From assembly GCA_023431405.1 (NCBI GenBank), contig JAEYVZ010000042.1, positions 1 through 27,412 on the forward strand: a stretch of DNA of 27,412 nt, read 5' to 3'. Both the position numbers and the translations under genes were made by a program. The DNA comes from Actinomycetes bacterium (GTDB lineage Bacteria; Actinomycetota; Actinomycetes; Actinomycetales; Microbacteriaceae). Positions 16,282 to 23,942 of this stretch are shown piece by piece. How positions within the stretch are numbered: position 1 is the first letter of the stretch; each line of letters starts with the position of its first letter. The notes under the pieces are model-generated. The model was given only the letters and a program-made list of their open reading frames with translations, was not told where the DNA came from and did no database searches.

Positions 16282-17537
16282 GTGAGACGGTGATGCAGGC
16301 TGCATGGCAGGAAGATGCGACGCGCGACCTGGTGCGCAACGCCGGTGACCGGCTGGCGCTGTTCACCCGCGGCGAGGGTGCCTACCTGTGGGACGACGCC
16401 GGAAGGCGCTACCTCGACTTCCTCGGCGGGATCGCGGTGACCTCGCTCGGTCACGCGCACCCCGTGTTCGTGGACGCCGTGGCACGCCAGGCCGCGACGC
16501 TGGCTCACGTGTCGAACTTCTTCGCGACCCCGCCCCAGCTGCAGCTCGCCGCGCTCCTGAAGCGCCTGGCCGGCACCGGCGACCGTGGGCGGGTCTATTT
16601 CGCCAACTCGGGCGCTGAAGCCAACGAAGCCGCCTTCAAGCTCGCTCGTCTCCACGGCACCGCACGCGACGGTGCCTCCGCCCGCCCGCGGATCCTCGCC
16701 CTGAAGAATGCGTTCCACGGCCGCACGATGGGCACCCTCGCCCTCACCGGCAAGCCCTACATGCAGGAGCCGTTCCTCCCGATGGTTCCGGGAGTCGAGT
16801 TCATCGACACCACTGAGGAAGCGCTCGAAGCGGCGATCGACGACCGCGTCGCGGCGCTGTTCATCGAGCCGATCAAGGGCGAGGCCGGCGTCATCGACCT
16901 CCCCGAGGGTTTCCTCGTCGCCGCCCGCGAGCTCACCGCGCGTCACGGCGCGCTGCTGATCGTCGACGAGATCCAGACCGGCGCAGGACGCACGGGGGAG
17001 TGGTTCGCGTTCCAGCACGCAGGCATCACGCCCGACGCGATCACGGTCGCCAAGGGCATCGGCGGAGGCTTCCCCATCGGGGCACTCATCACCTACGGCG
17101 ACGCCAGCGACCTCTTCTACCCCGGCACGCACGGATCGACGTTCGGCGGCAACGCGCTCGCGACGGCCGTCGCGATAGCCGTGCTGGAGGAGATCGAGCA
17201 GGCGGGACTGCTCGCCAACGCCACCGAGCGGGGCCGCCAGATCAGAGACGCGGTGACCGGTCTCGGGTCGGCGCTGGTCACGGAGGTGCGCGGGCAGGGC
17301 CTTCTCATCGGCATCGGTCTTCGGCACCCCGTCGCCGGCGCGGTCGTCGCCGCCGCTCAGCAGCACGGGCTCATCGTCAACGCGGCGAACGAGGAGACGG
17401 TGCGTCTGGCGCCCGCGCTCACGATCGGCGACGTCGAGGTCGACGAGTTCGTCGCCTTGTTCGCGCGCGCTCTCCACACCGTGGAGGACTCCCTTCTGCT
17501 CGACGAAAGCCCCACGACCCCCGAGGAGCACGCATGA
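16278..17537 (+). CDS. argD: Acetylornithine aminotransferase
   Basis: PLP enzyme that converts N-acetylglutamate semialdehyde to N-acetylornithine with glutamate as donor. The 419-residue class III aminotransferase shows ANSGAEANEAAFKLAR (109-124) for phosphate binding, FHGRTMGTLALTGKP (146-160), the cofactor aspartate 230 in LIVDEIQTGAGRTG, and the Schiff-base Lys259 in VAKGIGGGFPIGA. It is somewhat longer than the usual ~395 residues, partly from an insert near 128-138 and a C-terminal tail. Sits between argB and argF with 4-nt overlaps on both sides. Confidence 0.95.
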   Translation: MSETVMQAAWQEDATRDLVRNAGDRLALFTRGEGAYLWDDAGRRYLDFLGGIAVTSLGHAHPVFVDAVARQAATLAHVSNFFATPPQLQLAALLKRLAGTGDRGRVYFANSGAEANEAAFKLARLHGTARDGASARPRILALKNAFHGRTMGTLALTGKPYMQEPFLPMVPGVEFIDTTEEALEAAIDDRVAALFIEPIKGEAGVIDLPEGFLVAARELTARHGALLIVDEIQTGAGRTGEWFAFQHAGITPDAITVAKGIGGGFPIGALITYGDASDLFYPGTHGSTFGGNALATAVAIAVLEEIEQAGLLANATERGRQIRDAVTGLGSALVTEVRGQGLLIGIGLRHPVAGAVVAAAQQHGLIVNAANEETVRLAPALTIGDVEVDEFVALFARALHTVEDSLLLDESPTTPEEHA

Positions 17538-18457
17538 CCCGCCACCTGCTGCGCGACGACGATCTGAGCCCCGCCGAGCAGAGCGAGATCCTCGATCTCG
17601 CTCTCGCACTGAAGAAGGACCGCTGGAAGCTCAAGCCTCTCGAAGGTCCCCAGACGGTCGCGGTGATCTTCGACAAGTCCTCCACCCGCACGCGGGTCTC
17701 GTTCGCCGTGGGGATCGCCGACCTGGGCGGCTCGCCCCTCATCATCTCGACCGCCAACAGCCAGCTGGGCGGCAAGGAGACTCCGTCCGACACGGCGCGT
17801 GTGCTGGAGCGTCAGGTCGCGGCGATCGTCTGGCGCACCTACGCTCAGGCAGGTCTGGAGGAGATGGCCCGCGGCACCCGTGTGCCGGTGATCAATGCTC
17901 TGAGCGATGACTTCCATCCCTGCCAGCTGCTCGCCGACCTCCTCACGATCCGTGAGCACAAGGGCGACCTGCGCGGGCTCACGCTCACGTTCTTCGGCGA
18001 CGGTGAATCGAACATGGGTCACTCCTACGTGCTGGCGGGAGTCACCGCGGGGATGCATGTGCGTGTGGCTTCGCCGGAGGCGTACGCGCCGCGCGCGGAT
18101 GTCGTGTCGGATGCCGACCGCATCGCCTCCGAGACGGGCGGGTCGGTCACGCTCTACACCGATCCCCTCGAGGCGGCCGCGGGTGCCGATGTGATCGTCA
18201 CCGACACGTGGGTGTCGATGGGCAAGGAGGAGGAGAAGCTCGCCCGGCTTCGCGACCTCGGGTCCTACAAGGTGACGCAGGAGACGATGGCGCTCGCGAA
18301 AGACGACGCCATCTTCATCCACTGCCTCCCCGCCGATCGCGGCTACGAGGTCGACGCCGAGGTGATCGACGGTCCGCAGAGCGTGGTGTGGGATGAGGCG
18401 GAGAACCGTCTCCACGCGCAGAAAGCGCTTCTCGTGTGGCTGCTGCGTCAGCAGTGA
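17534..18457 (+). CDS. argF: Ornithine carbamoyltransferase
   Basis: Makes citrulline from ornithine and carbamoyl phosphate. The 307-residue protein has the carbamoyl-phosphate motif SSTRTRVSF (49-57), HPCQ at 128-131, DTWVSMG at 224-230 for ornithine binding, and HCLP at 263-266 with the active-site cysteine. These identify it as anabolic OTCase rather than aspartate carbamoyltransferase. ATG 17534 overlaps the argD stop; the frame is open farther upstream only inside argD. After its stop a 32-nt gap leads to a membrane-protein gene, not to argG or argR. Confidence 0.96.
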   Translation: MTRHLLRDDDLSPAEQSEILDLALALKKDRWKLKPLEGPQTVAVIFDKSSTRTRVSFAVGIADLGGSPLIISTANSQLGGKETPSDTARVLERQVAAIVWRTYAQAGLEEMARGTRVPVINALSDDFHPCQLLADLLTIREHKGDLRGLTLTFFGDGESNMGHSYVLAGVTAGMHVRVASPEAYAPRADVVSDADRIASETGGSVTLYTDPLEAAAGADVIVTDTWVSMGKEEEKLARLRDLGSYKVTQETMALAKDDAIFIHCLPADRGYEVDAEVIDGPQSVVWDEAENRLHAQKALLVWLLRQQ

Positions 18458-18489
18458 GCGCCGGTCGCTGAGCTGGGCAGGTGGCGCTC

Positions 18490-19602
18490 GTGAGCACACG
18501 TTCCGCGACGGCGAGCCGCCTCGCTCGCGGCTCGGAGTGGTTCCTCTCGCCGTCGCGCATCGCGGGGGTCGACCTTGCTCGCGGACTCGCCGTGATCGGG
18601 ATGCTCGCCGCGCACCTGCTCACGATCGATGCGTTCGACGCCGGACGCCCCGAGACGTGGATCGACATCGCGAACGGCAGATCATCGATCCTCTTCGCCA
18701 CGCTGGCCGGGGTCTCCATCGCGCTCGTCACCGGTGGGGTCGTCCCCGTGGGCGCGCAGCAGATGGCCGTGCGGCGTCGCCGGCTGGCGATGCGGGCGGC
18801 GCTCGTCTGGTTCATCGGAGTGCTGCTGGTGCTCACCGGTGTGCCGGTGTACGTCATCCTTCCCGCCTATGCGGTGCTGTTCCTGCTCGCGCTTCCTCTT
18901 CTGCGCCTGCGGGCGCGCAGCCTGTGGGCGCTCGCCGTGGTGCTGGGCCTCGTCATGCCGTGGCTCCAGCCTGCGTGGGATGCGCTCCCGGTGTGGGACG
19001 GGGTCGTCGGCTCGGACCTGTCGCTCATGCTCGGGTGGCACTACCCCTTCACCACGTGGATCGCGTTCGTGGTCGCCGGTCTCGCCGCGGGGCGCTCGGA
19101 TCTGCGCCGGCTTCGCACGGCCGTGATGCTCCTCGGCGGGGGTGCGCTCGTGTCTGCCGTGGGCTACTCGGTGACGGCGGTCGACCTCGGAAGCGCCGGC
19201 GGCTACGTCGCTCAGGTGTGGACGGCCGATGCCCATTCGAGCGGCCTGCTCGAAGTCGTCGGCTCCGGTGGCTTCGCTCTCGCGGCGATCGGCGGGTCGC
19301 TGCTGGTGTGCCGCACACCCGCGTCGTGGTTCGTGCTGCCGATCCGCGCGGTCGGTGCCATGCCGCTGACCGCCTACGTGGGGCAGCTGGTCGCCTGGGC
19401 GGTCGCAGCGTGGTCGCTTCTGGGCGGCACAGCCGACCTCATGGGCTTCCGCGACCTCGAGACCTTCTGGCCGTTCGTCGTCACGACGGTCGTCGCCTGC
19501 ACGGCTTGGGCGATGCTCGTCGGACAAGGGCCGATGGAGCGGCTGATCGCCTGGGTGGCAGCGCTCGGCACCGGCCCGGGGGGTACCGCGCGACGCCGCT
19601 AG
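18490..19602 (+). CDS. Membrane protein with HGSNAT-like/DUF1624-DUF418 acyltransferase domain
   Basis: Multi-span membrane protein of about 370 residues. The N-terminal block SRIAGVDLARGLAVIGMLAAH (about 22-42) and GRSSILFATLAGVSIAL (63-79) are hallmarks of the heparan-alpha-glucosaminide N-acetyltransferase-like/DUF418 family in actinobacteria, and the end GPMERLIAW matches its usual C-terminal GPLERLLR. About nine hydrophobic segments follow. Function in bacteria is not established; acyl transfer to a cell-surface compound is a family-based guess. I favour GTG 18490, with GGGCAGG 8 nt upstream, over the in-frame GTG 18481. It lies between argF and argH with no terminator before it, so it is probably read with the arg operon. 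Its TAG stop is part of the argH -10 box. Confidence 0.75.
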   Translation: MSTRSATASRLARGSEWFLSPSRIAGVDLARGLAVIGMLAAHLLTIDAFDAGRPETWIDIANGRSSILFATLAGVSIALVTGGVVPVGAQQMAVRRRRLAMRAALVWFIGVLLVLTGVPVYVILPAYAVLFLLALPLLRLRARSLWALAVVLGLVMPWLQPAWDALPVWDGVVGSDLSLMLGWHYPFTTWIAFVVAGLAAGRSDLRRLRTAVMLLGGGALVSAVGYSVTAVDLGSAGGYVAQVWTADAHSSGLLEVVGSGGFALAAIGGSLLVCRTPASWFVLPIRAVGAMPLTAYVGQLVAWAVAAWSLLGGTADLMGFRDLETFWPFVVTTVVACTAWAMLVGQGPMERLIAWVAALGTGPGGTARRR

Positions 19603-19605
19603 GCT
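19600..19605 (+). promoter_or_regulatory. -10 box TAGGCT of argH
   Basis: TAGGCT ends 6 nt before GTG 19612, a leaderless-type geometry. Its first three bases are the TAG stop codon of the preceding gene, so the promoter core lies in the end of that gene. Confidence 0.55.
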
Positions 19606-19611
19606 GGAGCG

Positions 19612-21045
19612 GTGACCGATTCAGCAGCGCATGGCACGAACGAAGGCGCCCTCTGGGGCGCCCGTTTCGCGACGGGACCTTCCCCTGAGCTTCAGGAGCT
19701 GAGCCGTTCCACGCACTTCGACTGGGCCCTCGCGCTCTACGACATCGCGGGTTCTCATGCGCACGCCAAGGCGCTCGCCGCCGCCGGGTACCTCACTCCC
19801 GACGAGGAGGAGCGGATGCACGCCGGGCTCGACGCGCTCGCCCGGGCGGTCACCGACGGCTCTCTGGTGGCGCAGCCCGGCGACGAAGACGTGCACGGAG
19901 CGCTCGAGGCGGCGCTCATCGCCGAGGTCGGGGCCGAATTGGGCGGCAAGCTCCGTGCGGGCCGCAGCCGCAACGACCAGATCGCGACCCTGGTGCGCCT
20001 GTATCTGCTCGATCACGCGCGGGTGATCGCTCGTGACCTTCTTCGTGTCGTGGATGCCGTCGTGGCGCAGGCCGAGTCGCACCCTGCGGCGATCATGCCT
20101 GGTCGCACCCACCTGCAGCACGCGCAGCCGATCCTCCTCGCCCATCACCTGCAGGCGCACGCGTGGCCGCTCGTGCGCGACCTCGAGCGCCTGCGCGACT
20201 GGTCGGTGCGCGCGAGCGTGTCGCCGTACGGCGGGGGAGCTCTGGCCGGTGCGACGCTCGGTCTCGACCCGCAGCTGGTCGCTGCAGAGCTCGGGCTGGC
20301 GCGCCCCGCGGAGAACTCGCTCGATGGCACCGCCGCGCGCGACGTGGTGGCGGAGTTCGCGTTCATCGCTGCCATGATCGGCGTCGATCTGTCGCGCTTC
20401 GCCGAGGACATCATCATCTGGAACACGCGCGAGTTCGGCTTCGTCACGCTCGACGACGGATACTCGACGGGCTCGAGCATCATGCCGCAGAAGAAGAATC
20501 CCGACATCGCGGAGCTCGCCCGCGGCAAGGCCGGGCGCCTGATCGGCAACCTCTCGGGTCTGCTGGCGACTCTCAAGGCGCTGCCTCTCGCGTACAACCG
20601 CGATCTGCAGGAGGACAAGGAGCCGGTGTTCGATTCGGTCGTCACCCTGGAGGTGGTGCTTCCTGCTTTCGCCGGCATGGTGGCCACGCTCCGCTTCGAC
20701 ACCGAACGCATGGCGGCGCTCGCACCGGAGGGGTTCTCGCTCGCAACGGATGTGGCGGAGTGGCTGGTCAAGCGCGGCGTGCCGTTCCGCGACGCGCATG
20801 AGATCTCGGGCGCGCTCGTGCGGGCATGTGAGCAGCGCGGAATCGGACTCGAGGATGCCGATGATGCGCTTCTGGCATCCGTGTCGCCGCAGCTCGAACC
20901 GTCGGTGCGTGAGGTGCTGTCGATCGAGGGATCGGTGGCCAGTCGCACCGGTGCAGGCGGCACGGCGCCGGTGCGGGTGGCCGAGCAGCGGTCGGAGCTG
21001 GTGGCTCGCGCGCAGGCGGCGGCGCGTGACCTTGCGCTGGGGTGA
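19612..21045 (+). CDS. argH: Argininosuccinate lyase
   Basis: Splits argininosuccinate into arginine and fumarate, the last step of arginine synthesis; tetrameric cytosolic enzyme of the fumarase/aspartase superfamily. The 477-residue protein has the LRAGRSRNDQIAT block (114-126), the MPGRTHLQHAQP block with TH at 166-167, and the superfamily signature GSSIMPQKKNPD at 287-298 containing the mobile-loop catalytic serine. GTG 19612 follows a TAGGCT box by 6 nt and gives the expected N-terminus (LWGARFATGPS). The preceding enzyme gene argG is absent from the window. Confidence 0.96.
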   Translation: MTDSAAHGTNEGALWGARFATGPSPELQELSRSTHFDWALALYDIAGSHAHAKALAAAGYLTPDEEERMHAGLDALARAVTDGSLVAQPGDEDVHGALEAALIAEVGAELGGKLRAGRSRNDQIATLVRLYLLDHARVIARDLLRVVDAVVAQAESHPAAIMPGRTHLQHAQPILLAHHLQAHAWPLVRDLERLRDWSVRASVSPYGGGALAGATLGLDPQLVAAELGLARPAENSLDGTAARDVVAEFAFIAAMIGVDLSRFAEDIIIWNTREFGFVTLDDGYSTGSSIMPQKKNPDIAELARGKAGRLIGNLSGLLATLKALPLAYNRDLQEDKEPVFDSVVTLEVVLPAFAGMVATLRFDTERMAALAPEGFSLATDVAEWLVKRGVPFRDAHEISGALVRACEQRGIGLEDADDALLASVSPQLEPSVREVLSIEGSVASRTGAGGTAPVRVAEQRSELVARAQAAARDLALG

Positions 21046-21060
21046 TCAGGGGTGATCATC

Positions 21061-21130
21061 AGCTCCAGACTGATATCGCCAAGAAATAAGCAAAAGTCTT
21101 CTTTTCAGAGAAAATAAGCTCTAGACTTCT
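21061..21130 (+). repeat. Three 28-bp-phased operator-like repeats upstream of the SatD gene
   Basis: AGCTCCAGACT (21061), AGCAAAAGTCT (21089) and AGCTCTAGACT (21117) start exactly 28 bp apart and fit AGCNNNAGWCT. Copies 2 and 3 are preceded by AAATA and extend to AAG-N7-CTT dyads at 21088-21100 and 21116-21128. The third copy covers the -10 box TAGACT. The tract is notably AT-rich against its surroundings. It looks like a cooperative repressor array, most simply bound by SatD's own helix-turn-helix. Confidence 0.65.
21122..21127 (+). promoter_or_regulatory. -10 box TAGACT of the SatD operon
   Basis: TAGACT ends 7 nt before ATG 21135, giving a leaderless-type start. TTCTTT at 21099-21104 is a weak -35 candidate with a 17-bp spacer. 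Both elements overlap the repeat array. Confidence 0.6.
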
Positions 21131-21134
21131 CTGC

Positions 21135-21791
21135 ATGACCATCGCCGTCATCGCAGACATCGTCGGCTCCCGGCGCCTGCCCGACCGGGAGGCCGCCCAG
21201 CGCGAGCTGGATGCCGCCATCGAGCACGTCGAGGAGGCATTCCCCCTCGCGCTCCACCCTCTGCGGCCCGTCGTGGGCGATGAGCAGCAGGGGATGTACG
21301 AGACTCTCGACGACGCGCTCGCCTCGACGCTCCTCATCAGGCTCGCGCTGCCCGATGGCATCGATCTGCGCTTCGGCATCGGCGTCGGGCGCGTGGGCAC
21401 GGTCCCCGGTCCCGCCGGCGGGATTCCCGAAGGCCCCGGCTGGTGGGCCGCGCGCGCAGCGATCGAGCATGTCCACGCCCTGCAGAAGCGCAACGCGCCG
21501 AGCGCGCGGACCTGGGTCGAGCTCGCGGACGGTGAAGCTGAGCACATGAGGGCACTGGTGACGATGGCGAACGCCTACCTCCTCTCGCGCGATCACATCA
21601 TCGGCGCGATGAGCGAGCGTGCGCGGCGTCTCACATACGGACGGCTGGCGGAGAAGACGCAGAAGCAGCTCGCCGCGACGGAAGGGATCAGCCAGTCGGC
21701 TGTCTCTCAGGCGCTGACCGCGTCCGGCGCCCAGGCGCTGATCGAGGGATGGGCAGCCCTCACGGTCCGCAGGGGACGACGCGGCTCATGA
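21135..21791 (+). CDS. SatD-family protein with C-terminal helix-turn-helix
   Basis: A 218-residue soluble protein I assign to the SatD family by its N-terminus (IADIVGSRRLPDR) and overall layout. SatD was named from the sat acid-tolerance locus of Streptococcus mutans; its biochemistry is not settled. ADIVGSR (7-13) and VVGDEQQG (46-53) resemble the two metal-binding segments of class III nucleotide cyclases (D-I-V-G and G-D), which suggests nucleotide binding. Residues 176-206 (KQLAATEGISQSAVSQAL) form a sigma-like helix-turn-helix. The phased repeats over its promoter suggest autoregulation. Its stop overlaps the next gene by 4 nt. Role inferred: ligand-responsive DNA-binding regulator. 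Confidence 0.75.
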   Translation: MTIAVIADIVGSRRLPDREAAQRELDAAIEHVEEAFPLALHPLRPVVGDEQQGMYETLDDALASTLLIRLALPDGIDLRFGIGVGRVGTVPGPAGGIPEGPGWWAARAAIEHVHALQKRNAPSARTWVELADGEAEHMRALVTMANAYLLSRDHIIGAMSERARRLTYGRLAEKTQKQLAATEGISQSAVSQALTASGAQALIEGWAALTVRRGRRGS

Positions 21792-22573
21792 TCCTCGCCG
21801 CTCTCGCTCTCCTCGCCGTCGGCGGTGCGGACCTCATCCGGCAGTTCTCGTCCGGCCGCCGCCGTGTCATCGGGTTCATCGCCGGGGCGGTGGCCCTGTT
21901 CGTCGGCGCGATCGTCGTCGACGCGGCAGTCTGGGCGATCGCCGCGCTGCTCGTCGCCGCTCTCTGGGTCGTGCTCGTCGGTCCCGACGGTCGAAGCCGC
22001 GGAGGCCTGTGGCCGGTCGGTCTTCTGGGTGTGCTGTGCGGTGTCGCCGTGGTGGCTGCCGGGCCACGTGTGGGCACACGCGCCCTCGGCGATCTCTGGG
22101 AACTCCCCGCGCCCGGGCAGTCCGTGCCGGTCGACGTCCTCGTGCTGACGCTCGGCGCGGCGGTCTTCCTCCTCGAATCGGCGAACATCGTCGTACGCAT
22201 CGCGCTGCGCGCCGAGCACCTGCAGGCCGACGGCGACACGGCGACCGTCCCGGCATCCGAAGGGGAGAGCACCCGCGTCTCCGTGCGGGACTCCGGCCGC
22301 GAGGCGGCGGTCGCGATGCGGCAGCGGCCGGGGCTGAAGGGTGGGCGTCTCATCGGCCCGCTCGAGCGCATCATCGTCTTCGCGCTCACCCTCGCGGGGG
22401 CGTACACGCTGATCGCGGCGGTGTTCGCGGCGAAGGGGATCGTGCGATTCCCGGAGATCTCGCGCGATGACGAAGAGAACGGCAGCCGTGCCGAGACGTT
22501 CCTCATCGGCAGTCTCGTGAGCTGGGTGATCGCCTTCGGAGCCGCTTTCCTGGTGTGGTGGGCGGCACGCTGA
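21788..22573 (+). CDS. Membrane protein partner of SatD (DUF3307-like C-terminus)
   Basis: A 261-residue membrane protein translated from an ATG overlapping the satD stop. It has about five or six hydrophobic segments: 1-12, 28-65 (likely two), 76-92, 117-140, 194-216 and 238-260. A polar cytosolic loop covers about 142-190. The C-terminal third has the blocks GGRLIGPLER (185-194), FAAKGIVRFPE (213-223) and AETFLIGSLVS (235-245), which I recall as the conserved end of DUF3307-type proteins often adjacent to satD. No enzymatic motif is visible. Tight coupling implies a joint function, perhaps sensing or transport. Confidence 0.75.
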   Translation: MILAALALLAVGGADLIRQFSSGRRRVIGFIAGAVALFVGAIVVDAAVWAIAALLVAALWVVLVGPDGRSRGGLWPVGLLGVLCGVAVVAAGPRVGTRALGDLWELPAPGQSVPVDVLVLTLGAAVFLLESANIVVRIALRAEHLQADGDTATVPASEGESTRVSVRDSGREAAVAMRQRPGLKGGRLIGPLERIIVFALTLAGAYTLIAAVFAAKGIVRFPEISRDDEENGSRAETFLIGSLVSWVIAFGAAFLVWWAAR

Positions 22574-22609
22574 TCGGTCCGACGGGCGGGAGGTCTCGAG
22601 CGCCGCTGA

Positions 22610-22615
22610 TAGCCT
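22610..22615 (+). promoter_or_regulatory. -10 box TAGCCT of tyrS
   Basis: TAGCCT ends 7 nt before GTG 22623. No Shine-Dalgarno sequence, T-box or leader ORF lies in the 49-nt gap, so a leaderless tyrS mRNA is likely. Confidence 0.55.
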
Positions 22616-22622
22616 GGAACTT

Positions 22623-23924
22623 GTGTCTGAATCCGTCGTGAGCGCCCTCGCGCCGGCCAACGATCCCTCCTTCGAGAACATCTGGGACGAGATCGTGTGG
22701 CGTGGCCTGGTGCACGTGTCCACCGACAAGGAAGCGCTGCGTGCGCTGCTCGGCGGGGAGCCTGTCACGTATTACTGCGGGTTCGATCCGACCGCGCCGA
22801 GCCTTCACCTCGGAAACCTCGTTCAGCTTCTCCTGCTTCGCCGGCTGCAGCTGGCAGGCCACAAGCCGCTCGGCCTCGTCGGCGGCTCGACAGGCCTCAT
22901 CGGCGACCCTCGGCCCACGGCGGAGCGCACCCTCAACACGCGCGAGACGGTGGCCGACTGGGTGGCCAGGCTCCGCAGCCAGGTCGAGCGCTTCCTGAGC
23001 TTCGAGGGGGAGAACGCCGCCCGCATCGTCAACAACCTCGACTGGACCGCGCCGATGAGCGCGATCGACTTCCTGCGCGAGATCGGCAAGCACTACCGCG
23101 TCGGCACGATGCTGAAGAAGGATGCCGTCGCCGCTCGCCTGAACTCTGACGCCGGCATCAGCTACACCGAGTTCAGCTACCAGATCCTTCAGGGGCTCGA
23201 CTACCTCGAGCTGTACCGCCAGTACGGCTGCATCCTGCAGACCGGCGGCAGCGATCAGTGGGGGAACCTCACGAGCGGGACCGACCTCATCCATCGGGTG
23301 GAGGGAGTCTCCGCGCATGCCATCGGCACGCCGCTGATCACCAACAGCGACGGGACGAAGTTCGGCAAGAGCGAGGGCAACGCGATCTGGCTCGACCCTG
23401 AGATGTGCAGCCCGTACCGCATGTACCAGTTCTGGCTGAACACCGATGACGCCGATGTGATCGCGCGCCTCAAGGTGTTCACCTTCCTCACGCGCGCCGA
23501 GATCGAGGAGTACGAGGAGCTGGTGCGCACCGAGCCGTTCCGCCGCGCGGCGCAGAAGCGGCTGGCGCTCGAGGTGTCGACGACGGTGCATGGCGCGGAG
23601 GCTACGGCCGCAGTGGTCGCGGCATCCGAGGCGCTGTTCGGGCAGGGCGATCTGGCGTCACTGGATGCGGCGACTCTCCGCTCCGCCCTCGAAGAGCTCC
23701 CGCACGCGCGTGTGGCGAAGGGCGCGGCGGTCACGACGGCGCTCGTGGAGACCGGTCTCGTCGCGAGCCTGAGCGAAGCGCGCCGCGCGATCGCGCAGGG
23801 CGGGGTGTCGCTCGACGGCGCGAAGGTCGACGACGATTCCGCTGTCGTCTCGGGTGCCCTCCCGGGTGGGGTCTCCGTCCTCCGCCGTGGCAAGAAGACC
23901 CTGGCCGGGCTGTTCGTCGACTGA
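22623..23924 (+). CDS. tyrS: Tyrosine--tRNA ligase
   Basis: Class I synthetase charging tRNA-Tyr. The 433-residue protein has the HIGH-type motif HLGN at 62-65, the tyrosine pocket YTEFSYQILQGLDY (181-194) and TGGSDQWGN (207-215), the KMSKS-type loop KFGKS at 246-250, and a C-terminal S4 RNA-binding domain from about 360 to the end (LVETGLVASLSEARRAIAQGGVSLDG). KFGKS rather than KMSKS is usual for this TyrS type. GTG 22623 is supported by the -10 box 7 nt upstream and shares the same 11 nt at its start as pheS. A DUF4184 gene follows 18 nt after the stop with no hairpin between. Confidence 0.96.
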   Translation: MSESVVSALAPANDPSFENIWDEIVWRGLVHVSTDKEALRALLGGEPVTYYCGFDPTAPSLHLGNLVQLLLLRRLQLAGHKPLGLVGGSTGLIGDPRPTAERTLNTRETVADWVARLRSQVERFLSFEGENAARIVNNLDWTAPMSAIDFLREIGKHYRVGTMLKKDAVAARLNSDAGISYTEFSYQILQGLDYLELYRQYGCILQTGGSDQWGNLTSGTDLIHRVEGVSAHAIGTPLITNSDGTKFGKSEGNAIWLDPEMCSPYRMYQFWLNTDDADVIARLKVFTFLTRAEIEEYEELVRTEPFRRAAQKRLALEVSTTVHGAEATAAVVAASEALFGQGDLASLDAATLRSALEELPHARVAKGAAVTTALVETGLVASLSEARRAIAQGGVSLDGAKVDDDSAVVSGALPGGVSVLRRGKKTLAGLFVD

Positions 23925-23942
23925 CGGTCGGCTCTCGCACCC

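Noticed and set aside
21041..21060. Tandem GGTGATCA at the end of argH as a possible operator or attachment site
   Set aside because: Only 8 bp, includes the argH stop, and the palindromic TGATCA gives apparent symmetry for free; no mobile element is nearby.
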